From Acidobacteriota bacterium (GTDB taxonomy: Bacteria > Acidobacteriota > Thermoanaerobaculia > UBA5066 > Gp7-AA6): 64,000 bases of DNA. Every line of letters begins with the position of its first letter. The first letter of the stretch is position 1. Under the pieces are notes generated by a model. The model was not told where the DNA came from. It worked only from the letters and a program-made list of their open reading frames with translations, and did not search any database. A program made the position numbers and the translations under genes. The stretch spans positions 36,899-100,898 of the forward strand of contig DAHUXD010000064.1 in NCBI GenBank assembly GCA_027307335.1. Direction: 5' to 3'. Positions 43,102 to 52,705 of this stretch are shown here, in pieces.

Positions 43102-44422
43102 TCTACGCCGCGACGAGCAGCTAGATCCGTGCGGACGGAAGCCGCCCGCGGCACGACGCCAAGCGGCTCTGGCAAAGGACACGAGCTGCCAACCTCCCCC
43201 AGGTGCTCGACTTCCGCCCCGGCTGGCTTGGCGGCCGGCCCTATCGAGGTAATGGCTTGACATTCACCGACGGATCCTCAGCGCTCGGCAGCGCTTCTCT
43301 GCGGTTGGCTCGAAGCTAACTCGTGCGGCACGATCAATGTCAGGGAACGAACCACCCCAACGAAGACACTGGGTGCGCTCCGATTCGGCGGGGAGCTGAC
43401 CTAGCTACTCCACCGAGCGTCGCGACAATCTCCCGACGCCACCTCGGCCCGCGCCAGTCAGGGGGACGTGGGGGACATTGGGTGACATAGGGGACATCGG
43501 GAAGCAGAGGGAATGGACGGAGATCAAGGAAGAACAAGGCCTCCCACACAAAGGGTTGGTTGTCGATTTACCCCGCCGCAATGTCACCCAATGTCCCCTA
43601 TGTCACCCTAGGGCCATGACCCAGGCCACCGGACCCCGTTACATCGGCTCCAGTGGGCTCGAGGGACATAGGGACGTTGTAGACGTCGGCCGGGGTTAGG
43701 GAGAAGGGGGCTAAGAACGACAAAGGCGCGCAGAAACCTACGGGCCCGATTCGGGGCTGGTCCGTTGCCGGCGCCCTGCAGGAAGTCCCTACGTCCCTAT
43801 GCTTCCCTGCCCACGCCGGTCCGGGCTGGAGGCGTCTGATAACCCAAACAGCGCCCGACGGGTGTGAACTCGCCAGTCGCTTCCAGGTTCTCTTGATCAT
43901 CTCCTGGGTTTCGAGCGGCGAACGTAGTCCCGACCAACCCGTCTGGCCGGTGGGCAAGGAAGAACGCCTGAACGGAGTGCGATCGGGAAGCGCATCCGTG
44001 CAGCCTGCGCCGGCCGGCCTCTTGCTGGCGATGTCTATTTTCCGCAGGTGTCCCACTTTCTTGCTTCACAAGGCACCTTAGTCGGTAGATGCCGGCCCAC
44101 GCTCTGATTCCGGGGAACGGCGGGTACGCCCTTCCTGTCCGGGAAGTCTCAGCGACGGGCATCACTGTCGCGATCATCGCGCCCTGCTCTTGCCACACCG
44201 CCTCGGTCGAAAATGATGGGTATTGCTCACGCACCGACACGGCCATTCGCGCTACAAGCCTCGATTCGTCAATAACGCTATGCCTTTGTATCAACGGTCT
44301 CCAAGCGCCCTCAACCGCACAACATGCCTTCCCTCCCCGGGTGCAACCACTTCTCGCACGTATTGCGCACGCATGCAGCCACCACTCCTGCTAGCCAGGG
44401 TCGGAGACAAGAGAGGTACGTG
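43102..44422. other. 1.3-kb non-coding region with inverted repeats
   Basis: No frame here is convincing. The longest (43797-44294, minus) lacks domain signals and a ribosome binding site. The region carries the GGGACAT-type repeats at 43467-43612 and a second inverted pair (CATAGGGACGT near 43667 with ACGTCCCTATG near 43791). It probably also holds the promoter of the large Rhs gene. Confidence 0.45.
43467..43612. repeat. Inverted pair of GGGACATTGGGTGACAT repeats
   Basis: One arm at about 43467-43502 contains GACATTGGGTGACAT and the other at about 43580-43612 holds its reverse complement, separated by about 80 bases. The same unit stands at 24658. It resembles a small mobile intergenic palindrome (REP/MITE-like) without any coding capacity. 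Confidence 0.5.
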
Positions 44423-47400
44423 ATGGAATCCGCGACAACGGTCGGCCATAGGGTTCGAGTCTCTGCCGGGGTGTGCCTCGCCGCGGGCGTCATCCTCCTC
44501 CTGGCTCAGAGCTCACTTTTGGCCCAGAACGGCCCCGACAACGACGCAGACCTGGCACAGGGCTACGTGAACAGCATCTTTCACCACAACGATGTGGACT
44601 CAATCAACCTGTACAGTGGTCAGCTCACCATACCTATTCCTCTCGGGCCATCGTATCCGATCGGGCCGAAGCTTCGCCTTCAGCTCATGATGACGTACGG
44701 ATCTCGAAACCTGGAGGATGGCGGCCCATATACACAGCCGACACTGTATAGCTATTCTCTCGTTGTTGGTGACCCAGCCCTTGGCCTCGGCTGGACATTC
44801 ACTCTAGGGGCGATCAAGCCTTGCAAACAAGGGATCACGGTGGCGCAGTGCTTCTTTGCACCGGACGGGAGTCAGCATCCCTTCAACCTGGTACGCCCAG
44901 GCGGTTGGAAGACCGGGGACGGGAGTCAGTACTTCCTAAGCGGGAGCGGGCCCTACGACATGTGGGACGGGGACGGAAATCATTATTACTTCAATCAGCA
45001 AGTGGTTGGGTATGACGATCCGTTTCCGACCAGCAACCCTGGCTACATCCACGACTTCGGGAAGGGGCGCGATGGATGGTATCTCTCCTCCGTAACGGAC
45101 CCCTTTCTGAACTCGTACTCCGTGACCTACCACGACAATACGGACATGAATCCCTCGTGGTATTACGACGAGTCGTGCGCGCTCAATATGGTGACGAGTC
45201 CAACCGGCGGAGGTGCCGGCAGGTGGGTGCCGAAGACTATCTCCTTCAATGGCACCTCAATCACGGTTGGCGTCGCGGCGAACAAGGTGTCGTCATTCGC
45301 CTTTCCAGTGTTGGTGAACAACGTATCGACTACGGCCACGTGGAGCCTGTCCTATGATACCGCGCTTAATGGGCCGGTCTATCCGCGCCAGTGCCCTGAC
45401 CAGACGACGCTCCATGTGAACTTTGACGTTCTGCGCAAGATTACGCTCCCGGCAGACGACTCCGGTACCAGTCCAACCTACCAGTTCGACTACGGAACGG
45501 GCGTCATTGCAGGGATTCTCAACGAGATGATACTGCCGACGGGCGGCAAACTCGACTACTGCTACGATCAGTACAACTTTTATCATGGGCACACGGGCAA
45601 CCTGCCCAAGAATTGCCTTCCCGTAGCACCCCCGACGACAGGCCTTGTTCCAGGGATCACTCAGACGGGCCCGGCCTTTTGTCACGCAGGAAGCGCGCCC
45701 GAGCCGATCGTCAGGCAACCGGAGCTAATCTGCAGCAACGACAAGAATGCGGACGACTATTCATTCCGATTCTCCTTTCAAAACTATGGCGTGACAAGGC
45801 GAACTGAGACCTTGGTCGGCGCAGTAAATGTCACGGACTACAACCAGTATGCGTTTCCGTTTGGCGAGCAAGGGTCGACGTCGAACCCGCAAAACGCAGA
45901 GACGCTCACAGTTGTCGTGTATCCCAAAGCGGACGTCAATTCGGGCACGGATACGGGTGTCCGGCGCGCGAAGGCCGTTCGCTTCAACAGCACGACGATA
46001 GGCCAGATCGTTACGATCCCGGGGGATCGTCTGGGCGCTGACGTGGAAGAGCGCGTGTTCGACTCGGACCCGTCCGACACGAGCACCACGATGCCGGCGT
46101 GCGGGTCCGGTGGCGAGCAGGCCTACTGCTCGAGCAAGTCGCTTCGGACGACGTTCCGCACCTATGACTACGATAATCAGGCAAGCGAGTACCAGAATCG
46201 CCGCCTGTCCCTGGAGAACACGATCTTCGGGGCGGGAACCTGCTCGACTTGTCCGAACCACCAGATCGATTATCAGTTGACCGCCTCCGACTGCACGACT
46301 CCGGTCTCGGGGATGTGCGACTGGGACTCGAGCAACGGCCGTCACTACAATGTGGAGAGCCACTCCGGCACGGCGGGCGGAACGATCGAGCGAAATGTGA
46401 CGACATTCTGGGACCCGCAGCACTGGGACGGGACCTCTGGAACGGCGCTGCCGAACATCTTCAAAAGGCGGACGGAAGAGGAGCAGCAGGGGGCCAGCGA
46501 GGTCGTCCGCCGCTTCGAGTTCGATGCGACAAACGGGTTTCTGAAGGGGACGTCGAGCTATGACCCGTCCCAGACCGTGGCGCTGGTCAACTGCAGGTTT
46601 AACGATGGGAGCGGCAACGTTGGCGCGGAGCTTACGAAAACGTTGGCTTCCCAGCCATCGGACACCCAGTGCGTCACTGATTATGGCAACGTGTTCCCAG
46701 CCGCTGGCAAGGGCGTCGGCACCAACGGTGACCTCTTCGGAAAGGCGTACACCTACCAGCATGGTGAGCTAACGTCCGCGCGCTGGATCTATGACGACAG
46801 CACAGCAAACAACACGTTCCTATTCCGCAGCTACCAGCGCGGTGCCAAGACCGGCTGGATTGCATCGTCGACGGACACCTCTGGCCTGACGACGACCTAT
46901 CAGTACGACAACTTTGGCCGAATCCGCCTGGTGACGCCGCCCTCCGGGTCGGGGGACCTATCGACGTTCGTTTGCTATGAAGGGCCGAACGCGACCTCGG
47001 CCTACCGCGCAGCGTCAGCGCTGAGCTGTCCGGTGGCCGGAACGGCAGCCGTGACCACCTGGCAGCATTACGACTACGACGGCCTGGGGCGGACGATCCG
47101 CGAGAGGCGCCGGCTTACGACCTCAACCATCGCCAAACGATTCACGCTCTACGACGGCCGCGGAAATGCCAACTTCAACTCGGAGTGGGTCGCGGACGCC
47201 GCGGCTGAGTCCGTGACCGGCAACGTCGCGACGACCTGCACGTTCCAGTCGGCCACCTATTCGACCAACCGGCCCTCGACGGCCTCGGGCACCTACCGGA
47301 TGTGCTACGACCCGTTCGGCCGACCTCAGGAGGTCATCGGCGCGAAGCACACGAGCCGCGTCACCGTTGACCGAAAGAACGGCGCGGAGTGGTACAGCGA

Positions 47401-50320
47401 CACGAAGGAAGCAGCGTCCACTCTCTGCATCAACGGGTCCTTCACGACCGGCGTTTGCGGAGGCGGCTCCACTTCCTTGACGACGACCTGGCGGGATGCC
47501 TTCGGCCGCACGACCGAGGTCGACGAGCCGACGGGTGGCACCAACACGACCTACACGTATGACGTAAACGGCAAGCTCCTCTCGGCCAAGCAAGGCAGCC
47601 AGGCCTCGCGTAGCTTCGGATACGACACCCTGGGGTTCCTGCGCTCGGAAACGTCACTCGAGAAAGGCGCGGTCACCTACAACACGATCGGAAGCCTCGG
47701 CAACGTCCGGACGGAGACGGAGCCCGACTCGACCGTCGTCAGCCGTACTTTCGATTTCGCGGGCCGGCTCGCCGAGGTCGATGCCGGCGGGAACAAGTAC
47801 ATCGTCAACTGCTACGACGGCTCTTCGTCGCCGCTCCTGAACACGAACTGCGTGGATGGCTCACCGAACTATGCGGGCGGCACCAATCCGAACGGCAAGC
47901 TCACACGCCGTTACGGCTACAACTGGATTCCGACTGCCGGACCAACGGTCGATGAGCAGTTCGACTACACGGATACGGCCGGAAGACTCCACTCGATCGC
48001 GACGACGGTGGGCAACGGCGACCTGACCACGACGGCCACGGAGACCTGGACCTACACGACCCTGGGCCTCGTCAACCAGAACAACCACCCGCGCCGCTCC
48101 GGCGACGCGGCATTTCCGGTGACGTACGCCTACGACGCGGGCCTGCCGACAAGCGTCACCGCAAATTCCCAGACCATCGTGAAGAGCGCCGCGACGTACA
48201 ATCTGGCGGGAGGCCTTGCAACTTGGACGGCCGGGAACACGGGCACATCGGTGGTGACGACGATCACTCAAGATCCAAGCGGCCTTCCGAGGCCCACGCA
48301 GATCAAGGCGCTGCAAGGAGCGAGCTCACGCTTCGATACTGGCACCTATTCCTACGACGGCGGCGGGAACATCATGTCGGAGAGCGACACGTCCAATGGC
48401 GGGACGTTCACCTACGATATCCTGTCCCGCGTCACCTCCGCGGCATATTCCGGGTTCTCCACCCGTAATTTCACCTACGACAACTGGGGCAACCTGACTC
48501 AGAACGGCGCGCTGACCTTCACGCACACCAACTCGACGAACCACATCAGCACGGCAGGGTTTGTCTACGACGGGCGAGGCAACATCTCGACGACCCCGGC
48601 GGCTTACGGAGGTGATTCGACGTCGTACGACTCGGTGGACCGGAAATACCGAAACATCAACAGCTCGAGTGACTGGGTGAACGTCTACAGCGGAGGCGAC
48701 GAGCGGGTGGTGAAGTTCCCGGGGAACTCATCGCTCGTGAGGCGGGAGATGGCCCGGCTGGTGGGGGAAGCGAACAAAGCCGCGGGCAAGACGGGCTGGT
48801 CGACTGCTCCGGATGCGTGCCAGAACTTGTTTACCGACGTGCCGTGCCCGAGCGACCCCGACTCGCGTTGGATCGAGACCTTGGTCAACCACGGCATTGC
48901 GGCCGGCACGGGTGGCGGGCTGTTCCAGCCCGACCAGACCTTGACTCGAGGGCAGATGGCGGCGTTCGTGGTGAAGGGGTATAAGACCGAGCCGTACACG
49001 CCGCCGGCGTGCCAGGGGATTTTCACGGACGTGCCTTGCAGCAACCAGTTCGCGCAGTACATCGAGGTGCTCTACAACGAAGGGGTGACGGCTGGGTGCG
49101 GGACGAATCCTCTGATCTTCTGTCCCGGCAACCCGGTCACGCCGTGGCAGATTCTGGTGTGGATGACGAAGACGGCGGCGGTACCGGGCGGAGTGGCCTG
49201 GGGGGCGGCCTACCATCCGGTGCCCCGCGGCTCGACCTACAGTTTGAGGGACGAGCAGAACCGTGTCGTGACCGAGCTGGCCTCGACGACGAGCGGGGCC
49301 GGCAGCGCGAGTCCGACGATCGGGCGGGACAACGTGTTCTTCGGGAACCTGATGGTCGGCACCAACTCGCCAGCACCGACGGGGTGGCAGTACGTGGTGT
49401 CGGACCACGTCGGCAGTCCCCGGGCGATCCTGAGCTCATCGGGAGCTGTGGCGGAGAGCCACAAGTACTGGCCCTACGGCGAGGACACCAACACGACCCC
49501 GCCGACCCAGAAGCTTGCCTTTGCGCTGATGGAGAGAAACGACGGGGCGGCCAGGTACTTCGACCATGCCAGGCATCAGGACTACAACCTCGGGCGGTTT
49601 GTCAGCGTCGATCACGTCCGTGGCGTCGTTCGCTACCCGCAGACACTGAATCGCTATATTTACGCTGGCAATAACCCTCTAAAGTTCGTCGACCACACCG
49701 GCCTTGACTTCGTGCTTGCGGGTTGCGGGGCTAACTCCACTCAAACGAACTGCGACTATCAGAAAGGGTTGCTCAAGCGGGCGGTCGGCGATAAGTCCTA
49801 CGCCGATCTAAAGATCGGCCGCGACGGGTCTGTCACTCTGGGAGCGAATACAGCGGCCCACTTTGTTCAGTCATCCCTTAGCGCGACGTTGGCTCGTGGC
49901 CTCACGGCGCTGATTAGTGACAAGAATACCTTCTCTCTGGTTAGCGACAACCCGACGATGGCCGGACTCGGTGGTGGCAGCTACACGAAAATCCTTCCCG
50001 GCGGCGGCGCCAACATCTACGTCGACGATACGGTCTTCCCGAAAATGACTGGGGATGTCTTAGGCACTACATTGACAGCTTTCGCGCACGAGATCGGCCA
50101 TGCCCTGGGTGCTGTCTATCCAGCGCTTTACAAGAGACTTGGGGCCGAGCTTGGGTTGACAGACTACACGCGCTCTTGGTTGGAAGCCTATCCAATCAAT
50201 TTTGAGGACCGGTATCGCCGCGAGGTAGGTATGGGACCAAACGATATTCGAGCCTCGTATTTTGGGCTGGGACAAGACGTTATGCTGGATTGGGATACGA
50301 ATTTGGTGCCGTCGAAGTAG
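44423..50320 (+). CDS. Rhs/YD-repeat protein with internal SLH triplet and C-terminal zincin toxin domain
   Basis: ATG 44423 follows AGAGG and gives 1965 residues. A signal segment (V-C-L-A-A-G-V-I-L-L-L-A) lies near 17-28 and the shell begins near 60 (S-I-N-L-Y-S-G-Q-L). Y-D-x-x-G repeats fill about 600-1430. An SLH triplet lies near 1437-1582, then the Rhs core (S-D-H-V-G-S-P-R-A; F-V-D-H-T-G-L-D near 1752-1759). The about 205-residue tail carries A-F-A-H-E-I-G-H-A-L-G near 1885-1895, a zinc protease site, with a downstream E in A-Y-P-I-N-F-E-D-R-Y. This is the plan of a polymorphic toxin whose cage holds a metallopeptidase. The neighbour at 50330 may be its immunity gene. Confidence 0.9.
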   Translation: MESATTVGHRVRVSAGVCLAAGVILLLAQSSLLAQNGPDNDADLAQGYVNSIFHHNDVDSINLYSGQLTIPIPLGPSYPIGPKLRLQLMMTYGSRNLEDGGPYTQPTLYSYSLVVGDPALGLGWTFTLGAIKPCKQGITVAQCFFAPDGSQHPFNLVRPGGWKTGDGSQYFLSGSGPYDMWDGDGNHYYFNQQVVGYDDPFPTSNPGYIHDFGKGRDGWYLSSVTDPFLNSYSVTYHDNTDMNPSWYYDESCALNMVTSPTGGGAGRWVPKTISFNGTSITVGVAANKVSSFAFPVLVNNVSTTATWSLSYDTALNGPVYPRQCPDQTTLHVNFDVLRKITLPADDSGTSPTYQFDYGTGVIAGILNEMILPTGGKLDYCYDQYNFYHGHTGNLPKNCLPVAPPTTGLVPGITQTGPAFCHAGSAPEPIVRQPELICSNDKNADDYSFRFSFQNYGVTRRTETLVGAVNVTDYNQYAFPFGEQGSTSNPQNAETLTVVVYPKADVNSGTDTGVRRAKAVRFNSTTIGQIVTIPGDRLGADVEERVFDSDPSDTSTTMPACGSGGEQAYCSSKSLRTTFRTYDYDNQASEYQNRRLSLENTIFGAGTCSTCPNHQIDYQLTASDCTTPVSGMCDWDSSNGRHYNVESHSGTAGGTIERNVTTFWDPQHWDGTSGTALPNIFKRRTEEEQQGASEVVRRFEFDATNGFLKGTSSYDPSQTVALVNCRFNDGSGNVGAELTKTLASQPSDTQCVTDYGNVFPAAGKGVGTNGDLFGKAYTYQHGELTSARWIYDDSTANNTFLFRSYQRGAKTGWIASSTDTSGLTTTYQYDNFGRIRLVTPPSGSGDLSTFVCYEGPNATSAYRAASALSCPVAGTAAVTTWQHYDYDGLGRTIRERRRLTTSTIAKRFTLYDGRGNANFNSEWVADAAAESVTGNVATTCTFQSATYSTNRPSTASGTYRMCYDPFGRPQEVIGAKHTSRVTVDRKNGAEWYSDTKEAASTLCINGSFTTGVCGGGSTSLTTTWRDAFGRTTEVDEPTGGTNTTYTYDVNGKLLSAKQGSQASRSFGYDTLGFLRSETSLEKGAVTYNTIGSLGNVRTETEPDSTVVSRTFDFAGRLAEVDAGGNKYIVNCYDGSSSPLLNTNCVDGSPNYAGGTNPNGKLTRRYGYNWIPTAGPTVDEQFDYTDTAGRLHSIATTVGNGDLTTTATETWTYTTLGLVNQNNHPRRSGDAAFPVTYAYDAGLPTSVTANSQTIVKSAATYNLAGGLATWTAGNTGTSVVTTITQDPSGLPRPTQIKALQGASSRFDTGTYSYDGGGNIMSESDTSNGGTFTYDILSRVTSAAYSGFSTRNFTYDNWGNLTQNGALTFTHTNSTNHISTAGFVYDGRGNISTTPAAYGGDSTSYDSVDRKYRNINSSSDWVNVYSGGDERVVKFPGNSSLVRREMARLVGEANKAAGKTGWSTAPDACQNLFTDVPCPSDPDSRWIETLVNHGIAAGTGGGLFQPDQTLTRGQMAAFVVKGYKTEPYTPPACQGIFTDVPCSNQFAQYIEVLYNEGVTAGCGTNPLIFCPGNPVTPWQILVWMTKTAAVPGGVAWGAAYHPVPRGSTYSLRDEQNRVVTELASTTSGAGSASPTIGRDNVFFGNLMVGTNSPAPTGWQYVVSDHVGSPRAILSSSGAVAESHKYWPYGEDTNTTPPTQKLAFALMERNDGAARYFDHARHQDYNLGRFVSVDHVRGVVRYPQTLNRYIYAGNNPLKFVDHTGLDFVLAGCGANSTQTNCDYQKGLLKRAVGDKSYADLKIGRDGSVTLGANTAAHFVQSSLSATLARGLTALISDKNTFSLVSDNPTMAGLGGGSYTKILPGGGANIYVDDTVFPKMTGDVLGTTLTAFAHEIGHALGAVYPALYKRLGAELGLTDYTRSWLEAYPINFEDRYRREVGMGPNDIRASYFGLGQDVMLDWDTNLVPSK

Positions 50321-50329
50321 AGGTATGCC

Positions 50330-50680
50330 ATGCGTACGGTCCGGCGGATCGCCTTTTGCTTGGCATCGTCAGGTCTTCTGGCGTTTGCTGTTTTTGACCT
50401 GATGGTATTGCCAGTCGGTGCACCGCGGTGGCTTGATACGGTTATCAATGCGTTTAATCTGCCGGTGTCGGCTGTGTCGCTCTTGCTGCCGTGTGGCCAG
50501 CGAGGTTTGGATTTGCCACTCGGAGACTGTCAGCATCAGGGACCGGAGATGCTGTGGAAGCATCTCCGGCTGGCCGTACCGGTCTATTTCGGAGTCCTGT
50601 ACGGCTTTGGTGCAGTCCTTGACCGGGTCGGGCACGGAAGGTCCAAGGGGACGCGTGAGAGATCGGCCACGATTGGGTAA
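50330..50680 (+). CDS. Small membrane protein, candidate immunity protein of the Rhs toxin
   Basis: This 116-residue protein begins nine bases after the Rhs stop codon. It has hydrophobic segments near residues 7-29, 36-54 and 80-100, so it is probably inner-membrane with two or three passes. Immunity genes of Rhs toxins are small, directly downstream and highly variable, as this one is. No domain is recognised, and a metalloprotease would more commonly be blocked by a soluble inhibitor, which tempers the claim. Confidence 0.5.
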   Translation: MRTVRRIAFCLASSGLLAFAVFDLMVLPVGAPRWLDTVINAFNLPVSAVSLLLPCGQRGLDLPLGDCQHQGPEMLWKHLRLAVPVYFGVLYGFGAVLDRVGHGRSKGTRERSATIG

Positions 50681-50712
50681 GGCCTGAGCGCTAGAGAGAT
50701 CGTGAGGGCTCG

Positions 50713-51225
50713 ATGACGCGATTGTGTCGAGTAGTGCTGATACAGGCTCTGGACACCTGGCTTCTAGTCGGCGTTCTGCTAGCTGGAGCTCCATCAACGC
50801 CTCATGATCGCGAAAAGGCTGTTAGCCTAGTAGCACATCTAGAGCAAGATCCGTTCGCGACGGGAGCCCGGGCTGAGCGACAGTGGCTGACGGCGTGGCT
50901 AAGCGACGTGTCAGACATCTCCGTTACGCTTTGTACGGAGTTCTTCCCGTCTCTGGCGACGGGGTTTGGAAAGTACGGCGCCGAGCTTGCTGTTCAATCC
51001 GCGTTCTCGATGGCGGCGTTCATCATTGAGCATCCAGACGCGGCGAAGGACGAAACAGCCCGATACGTCGCAGCCGTTAATGGAACACTCAGAACTTACG
51101 AATCGATGCGACGGCAGGAACAAGGCGTGCGTTGGCCGGAGCTCGACCGGCTGTTGGCTGTTCGGGACCGGGATCAACTCGCGGCATTCGTGGCTGCGAC
51201 GGAGCCAAAGTGTCGTTCCCGGTAG
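50713..51225 (+). CDS. Exported protein of a conserved unknown family
   Basis: The 170-residue product has a signal-like N-terminus (V-L-I-Q-A-L-D-T-W-L-L-V-G-V-L-L-A-G) and a helical mature part with W-L-T-A-W-L-S-D-V-S-D-I and L-A-V-Q-S-A-F-S-M-A-A-F-I-I-E. I have seen relatives in Acidobacteria as stand-alone hypothetical proteins, so its position after the Rhs/immunity pair may be chance. Function unknown. Confidence 0.6.
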   Translation: MTRLCRVVLIQALDTWLLVGVLLAGAPSTPHDREKAVSLVAHLEQDPFATGARAERQWLTAWLSDVSDISVTLCTEFFPSLATGFGKYGAELAVQSAFSMAAFIIEHPDAAKDETARYVAAVNGTLRTYESMRRQEQGVRWPELDRLLAVRDRDQLAAFVAATEPKCRSR

Positions 51226-51286
51226 AGACGGGCGCAGCAGGTCAAGCGGCCGAATGAGACCAGGAGTAGCTTCTCCCCTTAGGCCG

Positions 51287-52031
51287 AGGTGCCAGAACGT
51301 ATTCTCCGACGTGCGGTGCCCGAGCCATCCGGAGTCGCGGTAGACCGAGACCGTGGCTAATCACCACATTAGGGGAGGCACGTTGGGGGCAGTTGAGGCT
51401 GACCCGAGCCCAGATGGCGGTTCTGGTCGTCAAGGGCTACAAGGCCAAACCCTTCACGCCTCCGCCCTGTCAACGCATCTTCGCCGACGTCCAGTGCAAC
51501 GACCCGACCTACGGCCCCTTTGCTCCGTACATCGAGGTGCTCTACAACGAAGGGGTGACGGCCGGGTGCGGGACGAATCCTCTGATCTTCTGTCCGGGCA
51601 ATCCGGTCACGCCGTGGCAGATTATGGTGTGGATGACGAAGACGGCGGCGGTGCCGGGCTGGGGGACGGCCTATCATCCGGTGCCCCGGGATCGATCTAC
51701 ACTTTCCGGGACGAGCAGAACCGTGTGGTGACGGAGTTGACGTCGACAACGAGCGGGACTGGGAGTGCCAGTCCCACGATCGGGCGGGACAACGTGTTCT
51801 TCGGGAGCCTGTTGGTCGGCACCAACTCGCCAGCACCGACGGGGTGGCAGTACGTGGTGTCGGACCACCTGGGCAGTCCGCGGGCGATACTGAGCTCGTC
51901 GGGAGCGGTTGCGGAAAGCCACAAGTACTGGCCCTACGGGGAGGACACGAATACCCAGCCGCCGACGCAGAAGCTGGCGTTTGCGCTGATGGAGAGAAAC
52001 GACGGCTCCGCCAGGTACTTCGACCATGCCC
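51287..52031 (+). pseudogene. Decayed partial duplicate of the Rhs SLH-core region
   Basis: This DNA is a degraded copy of about 48815-49567, covering most of the SLH triplet and the Rhs core. The copy has an in-frame stop near 51342, a rearranged patch near 51345-51400, and a one-base loss near 51690 that moves the core into another frame. It stops abruptly at 52031 (after F-D-H-A), before any toxin tail, where the permease remnant begins. Between the damaged spots the match is nearly base for base, so the duplication is recent compared with the rest of the region. Confidence 0.8.
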
Positions 52032-52495
52032 GAGCCGTGTTGTGCCCGGAAAGATCGGCTGCCTCAGAGGCAGGTAGAACGCCGGTCTCTCAACCGCATC
52101 GAGCCCGGCATGATGCACGTCACCGACTACCCCGACGACCTCGTGCCAGTCGGGTTCGCCGCCGGGTTTCCGAAACGAGGTTCGCCTGCCGATGGCCCCT
52201 GCCGAGCGCGCACCCGGTAGAGAGGCCAGGCGCGTGAGGGCTCCTCGAAGTAGGCCTCTTGCTGCACGAAATCGGGATAGCGCGACGGTCGGAGCAGAAC
52301 GCCGAACGACAAGGCCTGTTCCACTCTGAAGCCCGGTCGGACTTCGCGGAGTTTCTCGAAGCTCCGCAGGAGCAGGCCGGCGCCGACCATCAGCACGAGA
52401 GCAAGAGCGCATTGAGCCACCACGAGCGCCTGCCGCGGCCTGGCAGCGCGGCCGGAGACACTGCCCGAGAAGCTCTCCCGAAGCATGGCACTCAA
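52031..52495 (-). pseudogene. Fragment of an ADOP/MacB-like ABC permease
   Basis: Two pieces of one permease can be read in different minus-strand frames. The first, 52495 to about 52230, contains A-L-A-L-V-L-M-V-G-A-G-L-L-L-R-S-F, a membrane helix typical of acidobacterial duplicated orphan permeases. The second, about 52200 to 52031, contains W-H-E-V-V-G-V-V-G-D-V-H-H and A-F-Y-L-P-L-R-Q-P, from the periplasmic loop of the same family. Both ends and the middle are missing. It is a fossil cut by the Rhs fragment. Confidence 0.75.
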
Positions 52496-52705
52496 GCGAG
52501 CGCTTTAGACCGTTTTATAGGGAGTGCGCTGTTGAGCTGTGGATACGACGCTGACCTCGATCCTTAGGTACATATTTAGCGCACCGGTTAGGGGGTTGCC
52601 CTTAACGCCCTGATCACTGGTCTCGGAGGACCGGACCGCTAACGACTACTCCCCCGCTGACCGCGGCACACTCACGCACGCGGTGAAGTAGGAGCGCCCC
52701 GCCGT

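Noticed and set aside
43797..44294. 165-codon minus-strand ORF in the 1.3-kb gap
   Set aside because: No ribosome binding site, domain or context support; left as non-coding with low certainty.
45761..46762. 333-codon minus-strand ORF within the second Rhs gene
   Set aside because: Antisense reading of YD repeats; Val/Arg-rich with no ribosome binding site.
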